From Winogradskyella sp. PC-19 (lineage in GTDB: Bacteria; Bacteroidota; Bacteroidia; Flavobacteriales; Flavobacteriaceae): a DNA stretch of 64,000 nt. Below are positions 9,693-18,347 of this stretch, piece after piece. Positions within the stretch are counted from its first letter, which is position 1, and each line of letters opens with the position of its first letter. The notes below the pieces were generated by a model. The model searched no databases, was not told where the DNA came from, and saw only the letters and a list, made by a program, of their open reading frames with translations. The position numbers and the translations under genes are program-made. The stretch spans positions 1,281,145-1,345,144 of the forward strand of contig NZ_CP019332.1 of the NCBI RefSeq assembly GCF_002163855.1. Direction: 5' to 3'.

Positions 9693-10691
9693 TTACTCAT
9701 TTAGAATTTTCCAAAGTTTATCTTTTAATTCTTGAATACCTTGGTGTGCAACAGATGACATAAACATATAATCAATATTCAAACCTTTATCGAGTTCGAC
9801 TTTAAGTTCAGCCTTTAACTCATCATCTAACAAATCAGATTTAGATACTAAAAGAAAACGTTCTTTATCTAGCATTTCCGGATTGTAGCGTCTCAACTCA
9901 TCTAACAAAACCTCGTACTGTTTAGCAATATCATCTGCATCTGCAGGTACTAAAAATAGTAATATTGAATTTCGCTCAATGTGTCTTAAAAAATAATAGC
10001 CAAGACCTTTTCCTTCTGCAGCACCTTCGATAATACCAGGAATATCTGCCATTACAAAGGATTTAAAATCACGATACTCTACAATACCGAGATTTGGCTT
10101 TAACGTTGTGAACTCATAATCTGCAATCTTGGGTTTTGCTGAAGTCATTACAGACAATAAGGTTGATTTACCAGCATTTGGAAAACCTACTAAACCAACG
10201 TCTGCTAAAACTTTAAGTTCAAGAGTAATATGTCTTTCTTCTAGAGGAATACCTGGTTGTGCATAACGAGGTGTTTGGTTAGTAGAGCTTTTAAAATGCC
10301 AGTTTCCACGACCACCTTTTCCACCTTCAGCAACAATCTTTTCTTCTCCTTCTTCAGTGATTTCAAAAAGAATATCATTTGTTTCTGTATCTCTGATTAC
10401 TGTTCCAAGTGGTACATCAAGATACATATCTTCTCCATCAGCACCAGTACTTCTACCAGAACTACCGTGAGAACCATGACCAGCTCTTATATGCCTTTTA
10501 AATTTAAGGTGTAAAAGCGTCCAAAGATTAGGATTACCTCTAACAATGACGTGACCTCCACGACCACCATCACCACCATCTGGACCACCTTTTTGAATAT
10601 ATTTTTCGCGGTGTAAATGTGCAGAGCCTTTTCCTCCGTTTCCAGAAGATACGTGCATTTTTACGTAGTCTACAAAGTTTCCTTCAGTCAT
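9693..10691 (-). CDS. obg: GTPase Obg/CgtA
   Basis: A 332-residue ribosome-associated GTPase. Residues 1-158 form the glycine-rich Obg fold ([17 protein letters not shown]). The GTPase domain has the P-loop GFPNAGKS at 169-176, the switch II motif [16 protein letters not shown], and SKSD as the G4 base-recognition motif. It ends at about 330, so the optional C-terminal OCT domain is absent, as in many Bacteroidota. Obg acts in late 50S assembly and stress control. It follows hpt-adk on the same strand across a 91-base gap that holds two repeat remnants. Confidence 0.96.
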   Translation of the reverse strand: MTEGNFVDYVKMHVSSGNGGKGSAHLHREKYIQKGGPDGGDGGRGGHVIVRGNPNLWTLLHLKFKRHIRAGHGSHGSSGRSTGADGEDMYLDVPLGTVIRDTETNDILFEITEEGEEKIVAEGGKGGRGNWHFKSSTNQTPRYAQPGIPLEERHITLELKVLADVGLVGFPNAGKSTLLSVMTSAKPKIADYEFTTLKPNLGIVEYRDFKSFVMADIPGIIEGAAEGKGLGYYFLRHIERNSILLFLVPADADDIAKQYEVLLDELRRYNPEMLDKERFLLVSKSDLLDDELKAELKVELDKGLNIDYMFMSSVAHQGIQELKDKLWKILNE

Positions 10692-10696
10692 GTTTT

Positions 10697-10718
10697 CTTG
10701 CCGCGAAAGCGGTAATCT
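10697..10718. repeat. Small hairpin repeat remnant (GAAA tetraloop)
   Basis: CCGC-GAAA-GCGG is a compact hairpin flanked by weaker pairs. It resembles the short 'attcccgcgaaagcggg' type dispersed repeat of Flavobacteriaceae, with changed flanks. It sits in the gap between hpt-adk and obg. Confidence 0.4.
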
Positions 10719-10746
10719 TTAATTTATATTACGCAGAGTTTTAAGA

Positions 10747-10770
10747 CCTTTCGACTGCGCTCAAAGTGAT
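10747..10770. repeat. Dispersed flavobacterial repeat remnant
   Basis: The core TTTCGACTGCGCTCAAAGTG matches, from memory, a very common small intergenic repeat of Flavobacteriaceae. It is GC-richer than its surroundings and lies in the same 91-base gap as the hairpin remnant at 10697-10718. Confidence 0.55.
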
Positions 10771-10782
10771 ATAGCGATTCGA

Positions 10783-11895
10783 TTAAAGTCTATCTAAAAC
10801 CTCGCTTAACCGTTCTGTAATTTCTTCAATACTACCAACACCATCAACACCAAAATACTTTTCTTGAGCTGAATAATAGTCTTTTAATATTGCTGTTTTG
10901 TTGTAGTATTCTTTAATACGGTTACGTATAATACCTTCATCAGCATCATCTGCACGTCCACTTGTTTTTCCTCGTTCTAATAAACGTCCAACCAAGACTT
11001 CGTCTTCAACTTCTAGAGCAACCATGGCGTTAATTTGAGAATCTTTAGAGTTCATTAACACGTCTAAAGCTTCGGCCTGCGCATTTGTTCTAGGAAAACC
11101 GTCAAAAATAAAACCATTAGCATCTGCATTTTTTTCTACTTCAGCATTAAGCATATCTATAGTAACCTCATCAGGAACTAATTCGCCTTTGTCCATGTAA
11201 GACTTAGCTAAAGTTCCTAAAGCAGTTTCATTTTTTATGTTATATCTAAACACATCTCCTGTAGAAATATGTACTAGATTGTATTTGTCTTTCAAAAAAT
11301 TTGCCTGTGTACCTTTGCCTGCTCCTGGAGGTCCAAATAATACAATGTTAATCATGTGTTGTGTAGTTTTTAGTTGATATACTGCTGGTAAATCACGTCC
11401 TAACCCATTATAATCCAAGCCGTAGCCAACAATAAATTTATTAGGAATATCTAAACCAACATAGTGTAATTTAAAGTCTTTTTTGTAAGCTTCTGGCTTA
11501 TAAAATAACGTAGCAATAATGAGTTGCTTTACGTTTTCGTTTTTAAAAATGCGGTGCACTTCTTCAAGCGTGTTACCAGAATCGATAATATCTTCAAGAA
11601 TCACTACTGTTCTGTCAGTTAAATCTTGAGTCAAACCTATTAAACGCTGAATATCTTCAGTAGACTTAACACCATCATAAGATGCTAATTTTATAAAAGT
11701 GACCTCGCAAGGATGAGGATACTTTTTTACAAAATCACTTACAAACATGAAAGAGCCGTTAAGAATACCAACAAAAATGGGCATTTCGTCCTTTAAGTCT
11801 TCTGCAATAGCATCGACCATTTGTTGAACAGTAGCTTGTATTTTCTCTTCTGAAATAAATGGTTTGAAATATAAATCCTGTAGCTTAACTAGCAT
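10783..11895 (-). CDS. hpt-adk: Fused hypoxanthine phosphoribosyltransferase - adenylate kinase
   Basis: One uninterrupted 370-residue frame carries two enzymes of purine metabolism. Residues 1-175 are a hypoxanthine phosphoribosyltransferase, with the PRPP-binding motif VVILEDIIDSGNTL at about 97-110. Residues 181-370 are an adenylate kinase starting at an internal methionine: P-loop GPPGAGKGT at 188-196, then STGDVFR and the FDGFPRT motif. The kinase is of the short type, with KTSGRADD in place of a zinc-LID insert. The first enzyme makes IMP or GMP from a base; the second equilibrates AMP, ADP and ATP. The internal ATG at 11355 could also allow separate translation of the kinase. A TATCTTTG promoter element lies at 11914-11921 on the minus strand. 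Confidence 0.93.
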   Translation of the reverse strand: MLVKLQDLYFKPFISEEKIQATVQQMVDAIAEDLKDEMPIFVGILNGSFMFVSDFVKKYPHPCEVTFIKLASYDGVKSTEDIQRLIGLTQDLTDRTVVILEDIIDSGNTLEEVHRIFKNENVKQLIIATLFYKPEAYKKDFKLHYVGLDIPNKFIVGYGLDYNGLGRDLPAVYQLKTTQHMINIVLFGPPGAGKGTQANFLKDKYNLVHISTGDVFRYNIKNETALGTLAKSYMDKGELVPDEVTIDMLNAEVEKNADANGFIFDGFPRTNAQAEALDVLMNSKDSQINAMVALEVEDEVLVGRLLERGKTSGRADDADEGIIRNRIKEYYNKTAILKDYYSAQEKYFGVDGVGSIEEITERLSEVLDRL

Positions 11896-11984
11896 GTTCT
11901 AATTTTAAAAAGGCAAAGATAATCATTTGATTGACGAATGACGATTTTTGATTTACGATTTACTAGAGTTCTCTTATTATAATG

Positions 11985-11992
11985 TATTTTTG
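11985..11992 (+). promoter_or_regulatory. -10 element for purKE
   Basis: TATTTTTG fits the Bacteroidota -10 consensus TAnnTTTG. It lies 31 bases before the purK ATG at 12024. An earlier in-frame ATG at 11982 overlaps this element and therefore is unlikely to be the start. No clear -33 TTG was seen. Confidence 0.5.
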
Positions 11993-12023
11993 TTTAAAAT
12001 TTTCAAAGCTTCATAATCAGGAC

Positions 12024-13178
12024 ATGAACTACTTTTCTTCAGATTTTAAACTTGGTATTTTAGGTGGCGGACAATTGGGCAAAATGATGCTCTACGCAAC
12101 TCGAAAATTTGATATTGCCACAAAGGTCATTGACTCCAACAAAAACGCACCTTCAAGGTTAGCTTGTGACGAATTTGTAACTGGCGATATTCTAGATTAC
12201 GATACAGTTTTAAAATTTGGGCGTAGTGTAGATGTATTGACTTTTGAAATTGAAAACGTAAATGTTGATGCATTAGAGACTTTAGAAAATGAAGGAAAAA
12301 AAGTATTTCCGTCTTCGAAGACTTTAAGAACAATACAAAATAAAGCCACACAGAAATTATTTTACACTGATAATAACATTCCCACAGCACCATTTTCTCG
12401 ATTTGCTTATGCTTCGGAAATTGAAGATGCTATTGAAAACGGTGGATTATCAATTCCGTTTGTTTGGAAAAGTGCACGATTTGGGTATGATGGTCAAGGT
12501 GTAAAAGTCATCCGAAATATTTCGGACTTAAAAGATTTACCAAATACAGAATGTATTGCCGAAGCTTTAATTCCCTTTAAAAACGAATTAGCAGTAATTG
12601 TTGCAAGAAATGAAAACGGAGAGATAAAAACATATCCTACGGTAGAAATGGAATTTCATCCCGAAGCCAACCAAGTAGAGTACGTTTTGTGCCCAGCAAG
12701 ATTGCCAGATAACATCACAAAAAAAGCAGAAGATTTAGCTTTAAAAGTTGCAGACGCCTATAAACATGTTGGGCTTTTGGCTGTAGAAATGTTTTTAACT
12801 AAAGACGACAAGGTATTAGTTAATGAAGTCGCACCAAGACCTCATAATTCTGGACATTACAGTATCGAAGGAAGTTTTACTTGCCAATTTGAACAGCAAT
12901 TGAGAGCCATTTTAAATTTACCGCTAGGTAAAACAGAAAGTAAAGTAGCAAGCGTTATGGTTAATCTTGTAGGTGCAGAAAATCATTCAGGAAATGTCCT
13001 CTACAAAAACATTGAAAAAATAATGGCTATGGATGGTGTAACGCCTCATATTTATGGAAAGAAACAAACACGTCCTTTCCGAAAAATGGGACACGTAACT
13101 ATTATTGACAATGATATAAATCAAGCTAGAGCAATTGCTCAAGAAGTAAAAGAAACCATACAAGTTATAAGTAAATAA
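12024..13178 (+). CDS. purK: 5-(carboxyamino)imidazole ribonucleotide synthase PurK
   Basis: A 384-residue ATP-grasp enzyme that carboxylates AIR to N5-CAIR using ATP and bicarbonate in purine synthesis. The start chosen gives the typical N-terminus MNYFSSDFKLGILGGGQLGKMM; a longer in-frame start at 11982 would add an atypical peptide and overlaps the promoter. Visible family motifs are GGGQLGKM, FVWKSARFGYDGQGV and VNEVAPRPHNSGHYSIE. purE starts 2 bases after its stop, so the pair is co-translated and the labile N5-CAIR product passes to PurE. Confidence 0.96.
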   Translation: MNYFSSDFKLGILGGGQLGKMMLYATRKFDIATKVIDSNKNAPSRLACDEFVTGDILDYDTVLKFGRSVDVLTFEIENVNVDALETLENEGKKVFPSSKTLRTIQNKATQKLFYTDNNIPTAPFSRFAYASEIEDAIENGGLSIPFVWKSARFGYDGQGVKVIRNISDLKDLPNTECIAEALIPFKNELAVIVARNENGEIKTYPTVEMEFHPEANQVEYVLCPARLPDNITKKAEDLALKVADAYKHVGLLAVEMFLTKDDKVLVNEVAPRPHNSGHYSIEGSFTCQFEQQLRAILNLPLGKTESKVASVMVNLVGAENHSGNVLYKNIEKIMAMDGVTPHIYGKKQTRPFRKMGHVTIIDNDINQARAIAQEVKETIQVISK

Positions 13179-13180
13179 TT

Positions 13181-13663
13181 ATGAGTAAAGTAGCCGTAAT
13201 CATGGGAAGCAAAAGCGATTTGCCAGTAATGCAAGACGCCATAGATATTTTAAAAGGTTTTGATATTGAGGTCGAAGTAGATATTGTTTCTGCACATCGT
13301 ACACCAGAAAAATTATTTGATTTCAGTAAAAACGCACATAACCGAGACATCAAAGTCATTATTGCAGGCGCTGGTGGCGCAGCCCATTTACCCGGTATGG
13401 TAGCCTCATTATCACCATTACCTGTAATTGGTGTTCCTGTTAAAAGTAGCAATTCTATTGATGGCTGGGATTCTGTTTTATCTATTTTACAAATGCCTGG
13501 TGGCGTGCCAGTCGCAACAGTTGCTCTAAATGGAGCGAAAAATGCTGGTATTTTAGCGGCCCAGATATTAGGAACTGCAGACAATTGTGTTTTGGACAAA
13601 GTAAAAGTTTACAAAGAAGGCTTAAAGGCCAAAGTCATTGATTCTGCTAAAGATTTAAAATAA
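13181..13663 (+). CDS. purE: N5-CAIR mutase PurE (class I)
   Basis: A 160-residue protein that converts N5-CAIR to CAIR, the next step after PurK. It shows the class I signature GSKSDLPVM near the N-terminus, SAHRTPEKLFDF with the catalytic histidine, and the glycine-rich AGAGGAAHLPGMVA. It directly follows purK, and the M3 peptidase gene begins 34 bases further on, possibly in the same transcript. Confidence 0.97.
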   Translation: MSKVAVIMGSKSDLPVMQDAIDILKGFDIEVEVDIVSAHRTPEKLFDFSKNAHNRDIKVIIAGAGGAAHLPGMVASLSPLPVIGVPVKSSNSIDGWDSVLSILQMPGGVPVATVALNGAKNAGILAAQILGTADNCVLDKVKVYKEGLKAKVIDSAKDLK

Positions 13664-13697
13664 GATTCCTTTTACTCCAGACAACAAATATAAATTT

Positions 13698-15731
13698 ATG
13701 AGTATCCTAAATAAACCCTTCAATACCTCATACAATACGGCTCCATTTTCTGAAATAAAAAATGAAGACTTCTTACCTGCATTTAAAACAGCTATAAAAA
13801 AAGCTAAAGCAGAAATCGATGCGATTGTAAAAAACTCTGAAGCACCAAGTTTTGAAAATACAATTGAAGCTTTGGATTATTCAGGTGAAGAATTGGATAG
13901 ACTTTCGAGTATATTTTTTAATCTTAATTCTGCAGAAACAAATGATGCTATTCAAAAAACAGCACAAGAGGTTTCTCCATTACTATCCGAGTTCAGTAAT
14001 GATATTACATTAAACGAGGATTTATTTAAACGTGTAAAAACTGTTTACGATTCTAAAACTGGTTTGGAGCTAACTACTGAACAGGAAACACTTCTTGATA
14101 AGAAATACAAAAGCTTTTCAAGAAACGGTGCAAACCTAGCAGATAATAAAAAAGATAAACTCCGTGAGATAGATAAAGAGTTAAGTCAATTAAAATTAAA
14201 ATTTGGTGAACATATTTTAGCAGAAACGAATAAGTTTGAAATGCTTCATACTAATGAAGCTGACCTTTCTGGTTTGCCTGACAGCGCTAAAGAAGCAGCA
14301 AAACAATTAGCAGAAAGCAAAGGAAAAGATGGTTGGTTAATCACATTAGATTACCCAAGTTACATCCCTTTTATGACGTATGCAGATAATCGCGAATTAA
14401 GAAAAAAGTTATCTAAAGCTTTTGGGAGCAAAGGCTTTAAGGGAGATAATTTAGATAATCAAGATATTGTACTAAAAATCGCAAACCTCAGAAATGAACG
14501 CGCAAAATTATTAGGCTACAAAACACATGCTCATTTTGTTTTGGAAGAGCGCATGGCAGAAACACCAAATAATGTACAGAATTTCCTTAACGAATTACTA
14601 GAAAAAGCAAAACCTGCTGCAAAAAACGAATTCAAAAATCTCGAAGATTTTGCTAAAGAAATCAATGATATTGACCAGTTGCAAAAATGGGATTCGGGAT
14701 ATTATTCAGAAAAACTAAAGCAAAAATTATTCAGTTTAGATGATGAGCAATTAAAACCATATTTCAAGCTAGAAAATGTAATCAATGGTGCATTTACTGT
14801 GGCGCAGAAATTATTTGGATTACAATTCGAAGAAATTGATACAATTGATAAATACCATGAAGATGTCTTGACTTACAAAGTTATTGACGATTCTGGTGAT
14901 TTAGTTTCTATTTTTTATGCAGATTTCTTTCCAAGATCTGGCAAGCGTAATGGCGCTTGGATGACTTCTTTTAAGCCACAAATGATTAAAGATGGCCGTA
15001 ATCATCGTCCACATATATCAATAGTATGCAACTTTACCAAACCTACTCCTACAAAACCTTCGTTACTTACATTTAATGAAGTCACTACCTTGTTTCACGA
15101 GTTTGGACACGCACTTCATGGTATGTTAGCAAATACAACATATCCAAGTCTATCTGGCACTAACGTATATTGGGATTTTGTAGAATTACCAAGTCAGATT
15201 TTAGAAAATTGGTGTTACGAAGAAGAAACATTAAAATTGTTTGCAACACATTACAAGACTGGAGAGATTATTCCAATGGATTTAATAGAAAAAATAAAAG
15301 CATCATCTACCTTTCATGAAGGTATGCAGACACTTCGTCAATTAAGTTTTGGAATGCTAGATATGGCTTGGCATGGTAATGAATCACCGCAAGACATTAA
15401 ATCTGTAAAAGATTTTGAAACCAAAGCTTTTGCAGGAACAAATTTGTATCCAGAAGTAAAAGAAAGTTGTATGAGTACAGCGTTTGCACACATTTTTCAA
15501 GGTGGTTATTCGTCAGGATATTATAGTTACAAATGGGCAGAAGTTTTAGATGCTGATGCTTTTGAATATTTTAAAGAAGAAGGTATTTTTAATAAAACGG
15601 TTGCAAATAAATTTAAAACATTTGTACTATCTCAAGGTGGTACTGAAAACCCAATGTTATTATACAAACGTTTTAGAGGTCAAGAACCTAAACCCGAAGC
15701 TTTACTTAGACGAGCTGGATTGATAAAATAA
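13698..15731 (+). CDS. M3 family metallopeptidase (oligopeptidase A / Dcp type)
   Basis: A 677-residue zinc oligopeptidase without a signal peptide, so probably cytoplasmic, acting on short peptides from protein breakdown. The HEFGHALHG motif begins at H467 (zinc ligands H467 and H471, catalytic E468), and the expected downstream region SAFAHIFQGGYSSGYYSYKWAEVLDADAF is present. The length and the N-terminus (FNTSYNTAPFSEIKNEDFLPAF) fit the Dcp/OpdA group; dipeptidyl carboxypeptidase and oligopeptidase A cannot be told apart by eye. Confidence 0.94.
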   Translation: MSILNKPFNTSYNTAPFSEIKNEDFLPAFKTAIKKAKAEIDAIVKNSEAPSFENTIEALDYSGEELDRLSSIFFNLNSAETNDAIQKTAQEVSPLLSEFSNDITLNEDLFKRVKTVYDSKTGLELTTEQETLLDKKYKSFSRNGANLADNKKDKLREIDKELSQLKLKFGEHILAETNKFEMLHTNEADLSGLPDSAKEAAKQLAESKGKDGWLITLDYPSYIPFMTYADNRELRKKLSKAFGSKGFKGDNLDNQDIVLKIANLRNERAKLLGYKTHAHFVLEERMAETPNNVQNFLNELLEKAKPAAKNEFKNLEDFAKEINDIDQLQKWDSGYYSEKLKQKLFSLDDEQLKPYFKLENVINGAFTVAQKLFGLQFEEIDTIDKYHEDVLTYKVIDDSGDLVSIFYADFFPRSGKRNGAWMTSFKPQMIKDGRNHRPHISIVCNFTKPTPTKPSLLTFNEVTTLFHEFGHALHGMLANTTYPSLSGTNVYWDFVELPSQILENWCYEEETLKLFATHYKTGEIIPMDLIEKIKASSTFHEGMQTLRQLSFGMLDMAWHGNESPQDIKSVKDFETKAFAGTNLYPEVKESCMSTAFAHIFQGGYSSGYYSYKWAEVLDADAFEYFKEEGIFNKTVANKFKTFVLSQGGTENPMLLYKRFRGQEPKPEALLRRAGLIK

Positions 15732-15732
15732 T

Positions 15733-17009
15733 TTAATCCACCACTTTAATAACATCACAAGGTTCTTTATAGACTCTTCTATTACCTATTGAATCAAAAC
15801 ACTTTTTAAACGGTGCTTTATCAAACCAATCTAGTGGGTCTTTTTTCATTTTCTTAAATGTGGGTAATATGCCTTGATCTAGTCGTTTTATAACAGAACT
15901 ATGGATATTTATCTTACCATTATTGTAATTCTCTCCATTTTCAATAAGGTATAAAGGTATATCACGATTTCTTCTCCTATAGAAAAAGCCTAAAAAATTA
16001 TCTTCAGAATCATGGATTTTTGCATTAATGTGATTCTCAGTAACAGGAGAATCATTAAACAGATTATAAGTCTTTAACTCATTATCATCCAATTTAATGA
16101 CACATAAGATATTTCTGGACTATCGGTATATCCACCACCAACATCGCTATGAGCTCCAGAAAACCAAACCTCTTTTACAACATCATCTAAGGTTTTATTT
16201 CGTCTTAACTTTATATTATTACAACTTGATAAAATCGGTGTAAATATTTGTGCTCTATTATCATCAAGTGCAACAGCATGAAAAACTTTATTAACATTTA
16301 CATATTGGTTAAGATGACTGTTATTAGGGTTGCAAAATTTTTCTTTATAATCTGGTGCAGCTAAAGCCTCGACATTATCAAATAGACCTAAAACCTCAAT
16401 ATCGACTTTAGGCATTCTTGTAATTGTTTGATTATTTTTAAGCTCCCATTTTTTTATAACCTTTCCTACATTACGTTGCCTTTCGGTATGTGTTCTGTTT
16501 TGTCGATAAGCAGTGTATATTTTTTTTATAAGACGCATTTGCTTAACACTATCTACATGCTTTTCTAATTTAATCATACCAGCGGTATAAATAAAATCTG
16601 TTAGAACCTGACAAGTAAAAGCACCTCTGCTAAAGCCAAATAAATGAATTCTATCGCCTCGTTGTTTTTTGTAGCGTTTCATCAAAAAGTCATAAGCCTC
16701 AACAACATCTCTTTTGACACCAACACCAAATGCCATGCCTGAAATCTTGAAATCTTTTCCTCCTCCAACACCAACTGTGTAAAAAGAATCTAAACTATCA
16801 CTTTGTTTAGCAAGTAATCGCAATTTGTTAATATTTGTATTGTCCTTGGGTGTATTTGCTGTTCCATCAATAAATATTAAAATATCCTTCGGAGCGTCAG
16901 AATTTAGATTTGGAGTTACTAACGGTGCAGTAGATTTACAGCCAAAAATCAACAAACAAACGACTGCATATATACTTTTTTTACAATACTCTTTTAATGT
17001 AGAAATCAT
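15733..17009 (-). pseudogene. DUF2235 (T6SS phospholipase-like fold) lipoprotein gene, frameshifted
   Basis: The N-terminal 311 residues (16074-17009) show a lipoprotein signal (LLIFGC, cysteine 24) and the DUF2235 alpha/beta-hydrolase-like domain: IFIDGTANTPKDNTNI, the nucleophile elbow GFSRGAF and WFSGAHSDVGGGY. The frame then stops after SLNWMIMS. The C-terminal continuation (KLDDNELKTYNLFN to the stop at 15733, about 119 residues) is in another frame. Both frames share the 14-base string TTGGATGATAATGA, which reads as W-M-I-M in one and L-D-D-N-E in the other; this suggests deletion between two copies of a direct repeat. It could also be a sequencing error or two overlapping genes. Homologues include phospholipase effectors, but activity here is unproven. 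It converges on the M3 peptidase gene with one base between the stops. Confidence 0.7.
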
Positions 17010-17057
17010 AGATTTACAACTATTAATGCTCTAATTTATAAAAAGGAATTGAAAAAC

Positions 17058-17083
17058 AAACTTTCAATAATTATTGAAAGTTT
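17058..17083. promoter_or_regulatory. Operator 1, overlapping the gbsR-type promoter
   Basis: A perfect 26-bp palindrome: half-sites AACTTTCA (17059-17066) and TGAAAGTT (17075-17082) separated by 8 bases, plus one more matching base on each side. It covers the -33 TTG (17074-17076) of the promoter, whose -10 is TATATTTG (17095-17102, spacer 18). The position suggests autorepression by the gene it precedes. Confidence 0.75.
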
Positions 17084-17102
17084 AAAAATTATTGTATATT
17101 TG
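17074..17102 (+). promoter_or_regulatory. Promoter of the GbsR/MarR-type regulator
   Basis: TTG at 17074-17076 and TATATTTG at 17095-17102 match the Bacteroidota consensus (TTG, 18-20 bases, TAnnTTTG). The -10 ends 5 bases before the ATG at 17107, so the leader is almost absent. Confidence 0.65.
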
Positions 17103-17106
17103 TACT

Positions 17107-17610
17107 ATGGAATACAAAGAAGCAAAAGAAAAGTTCATAAGTACCTGGGGAAGTTTAGGTACACTTTGGGGTATCAATAAAGCGATGGCCCAGATACAAG
17201 CTTTACTTTTTATATCCACCAAACCTTTGTCGATGGAAGACATAATGGAGGAGTTAAAAATCTCTCGTGGAAATACGAGTATGAATTTACGCCAATTAAT
17301 GGATTGGGGTATTGTTACCAAAGTATTAGTTTCTGGTGAACGCAAGGAATTTTTTACTACTGAAAAAGATGTGCAAGAATTAGCTAGAGTTATTGCTAAG
17401 GAACGTAGTCGTAGAGAAATCAAACCTGTTATAAAAGTTCTTGACGAAGTCTCATCAATAAAAGATGATGGTACAGAAAAAACTAAAGAATTAATTAAAC
17501 AAACAAAAGCATTGCATAACCTAACCAAAGATGCCGATGCAATGATTAATAAATTAATGGACCAGAAACGGAACTGGTTAACAAAATCAGTTTTTAAACT
17601 ACTGAAATAA
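17107..17610 (+). CDS. GbsR/MarR-family transcriptional regulator
   Basis: A 167-residue DNA-binding protein. Residues about 18-85 hold a winged helix of the GbsR type (GTLWGINKAMAQIQALLFISTKPLSMEDIMEELKISRGNTSMNLRQLMDWGIV). The C-terminal part is helical and charged, fit for dimerisation. The ATG at 17107 is preferred to a TTG at 17092, which lies in the promoter. A perfect palindrome sits on its own promoter and a second copy of the same half-sites, with identical spacing, precedes the next operon at 17671. That layout suggests it represses both. The inducing signal is not evident. Confidence 0.88.
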   Translation: MEYKEAKEKFISTWGSLGTLWGINKAMAQIQALLFISTKPLSMEDIMEELKISRGNTSMNLRQLMDWGIVTKVLVSGERKEFFTTEKDVQELARVIAKERSRREIKPVIKVLDEVSSIKDDGTEKTKELIKQTKALHNLTKDADAMINKLMDQKRNWLTKSVFKLLK

Positions 17611-17630
17611 GAATATATTTTTTTAAATCT

Positions 17631-17655
17631 AACTTTCAATATTTTCTGAAAGTTT
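17631..17655. promoter_or_regulatory. Operator 2, before the membrane-protein operon
   Basis: Half-sites AACTTTCA (17631-17638) and TGAAAGTT (17647-17654) are identical to those of operator 1 and have the same 8-base spacing; only the spacer differs (ATATTTTC). It ends 16 bases before the ATG at 17671. A regulator dimer bound here should block transcription of the downstream operon. Confidence 0.7.
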
Positions 17656-17670
17656 AAAATATTAGAAATT

Positions 17671-18009
17671 ATGAAAATTATTTACTACCTAAACAAATTC
17701 ACATTTTACACAACTCTGTTATTATACATAACACTATTCTTAGGCTTATACTCACAAATAGTTTTAGGAGTTCTACAAGTTATAAGTGCATTGATATTGT
17801 TTTTATACTGGAAAAAATTTAATCAGAAAATAAAAGAACAATTATACCTCTATTGGCTTATTGCAATTATATATGGTGTTTGTTGGTTGTTTGACTGGAA
17901 AGGTTTTAACGATTCATTTATAATGATTTTTGGCATAATCATTCTACCAATGAGCATTGCTACTTACTTCTTCTATATTCTAAATAAGATTAAAAATATA
18001 GAATTATGA
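17671..18009 (+). CDS. Small membrane protein of unknown function (operon gene 1)
   Basis: A 112-residue protein with about four hydrophobic segments (near 9-27, 29-48, 62-80, 86-106) and no motif I recognise. It is the first gene after operator 2 and overlaps the next start by 4 bases (ATGA), so the two are translationally coupled. Basic residues in WKKFNQKIKEQ mark a cytoplasmic loop. Confidence 0.75.
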   Translation: MKIIYYLNKFTFYTTLLLYITLFLGLYSQIVLGVLQVISALILFLYWKKFNQKIKEQLYLYWLIAIIYGVCWLFDWKGFNDSFIMIFGIIILPMSIATYFFYILNKIKNIEL

Positions 18010-18347
18010 AAAGCTACTACAGAGATAATAAATTGATGACACTAGTACTACTAGGGATTTCACTAACGTTTTGGGGCGCCATGTTTGCGCTACCTATTCT
18101 GGGTCTATATCAATTAGGTATCACTTTTAAGTATAACACAAATAGAGATAAGCTTAAAAAAGCTAGTAAAAAAAGATTAAACTTTTATCTAGTTAGCCTA
18201 ATTACTTTAATAATAACAACTATCGTAATGAACAATATTAGAGATATGGAATTAGGTATAATGACAATGTGGTTTTTATGCGGTTTCATTTTAGCACTTA
18301 TACATTTAAGTATCTCCTATAAAATCAAACACCAAAATGAATTATAA
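18006..18347 (+). CDS. Small membrane protein of unknown function (operon gene 2)
   Basis: A 113-residue protein with about four hydrophobic segments and a strongly basic central loop (KYNTNRDKLKKASKKRLNF). No family was recognised. Its start overlaps the stop of gene 1, and its end overlaps the start of gene 3 by 11 bases, so it belongs to the same coupled unit. Confidence 0.75.
   Translation: MKSYYRDNKLMTLVLLGISLTFWGAMFALPILGLYQLGITFKYNTNRDKLKKASKKRLNFYLVSLITLIITTIVMNNIRDMELGIMTMWFLCGFILALIHLSISYKIKHQNEL

Noticed and set aside
11982-12023. Earlier ATG for purK at 11982
   Set aside because: It overlaps the TATTTTTG -10 element and would add 14 residues not expected for PurK.
13165-13599. 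Minus-strand open frame of 144 codons opposite purE
   Set aside because: purE is unmistakable and occupies the same DNA; the shadow has no start context or domain.
17082-17639. Minus-strand open frame of 185 codons opposite the GbsR-type regulator
   Set aside because: The plus strand encodes a clear winged-helix protein with promoter and operator; the antisense product matches nothing.
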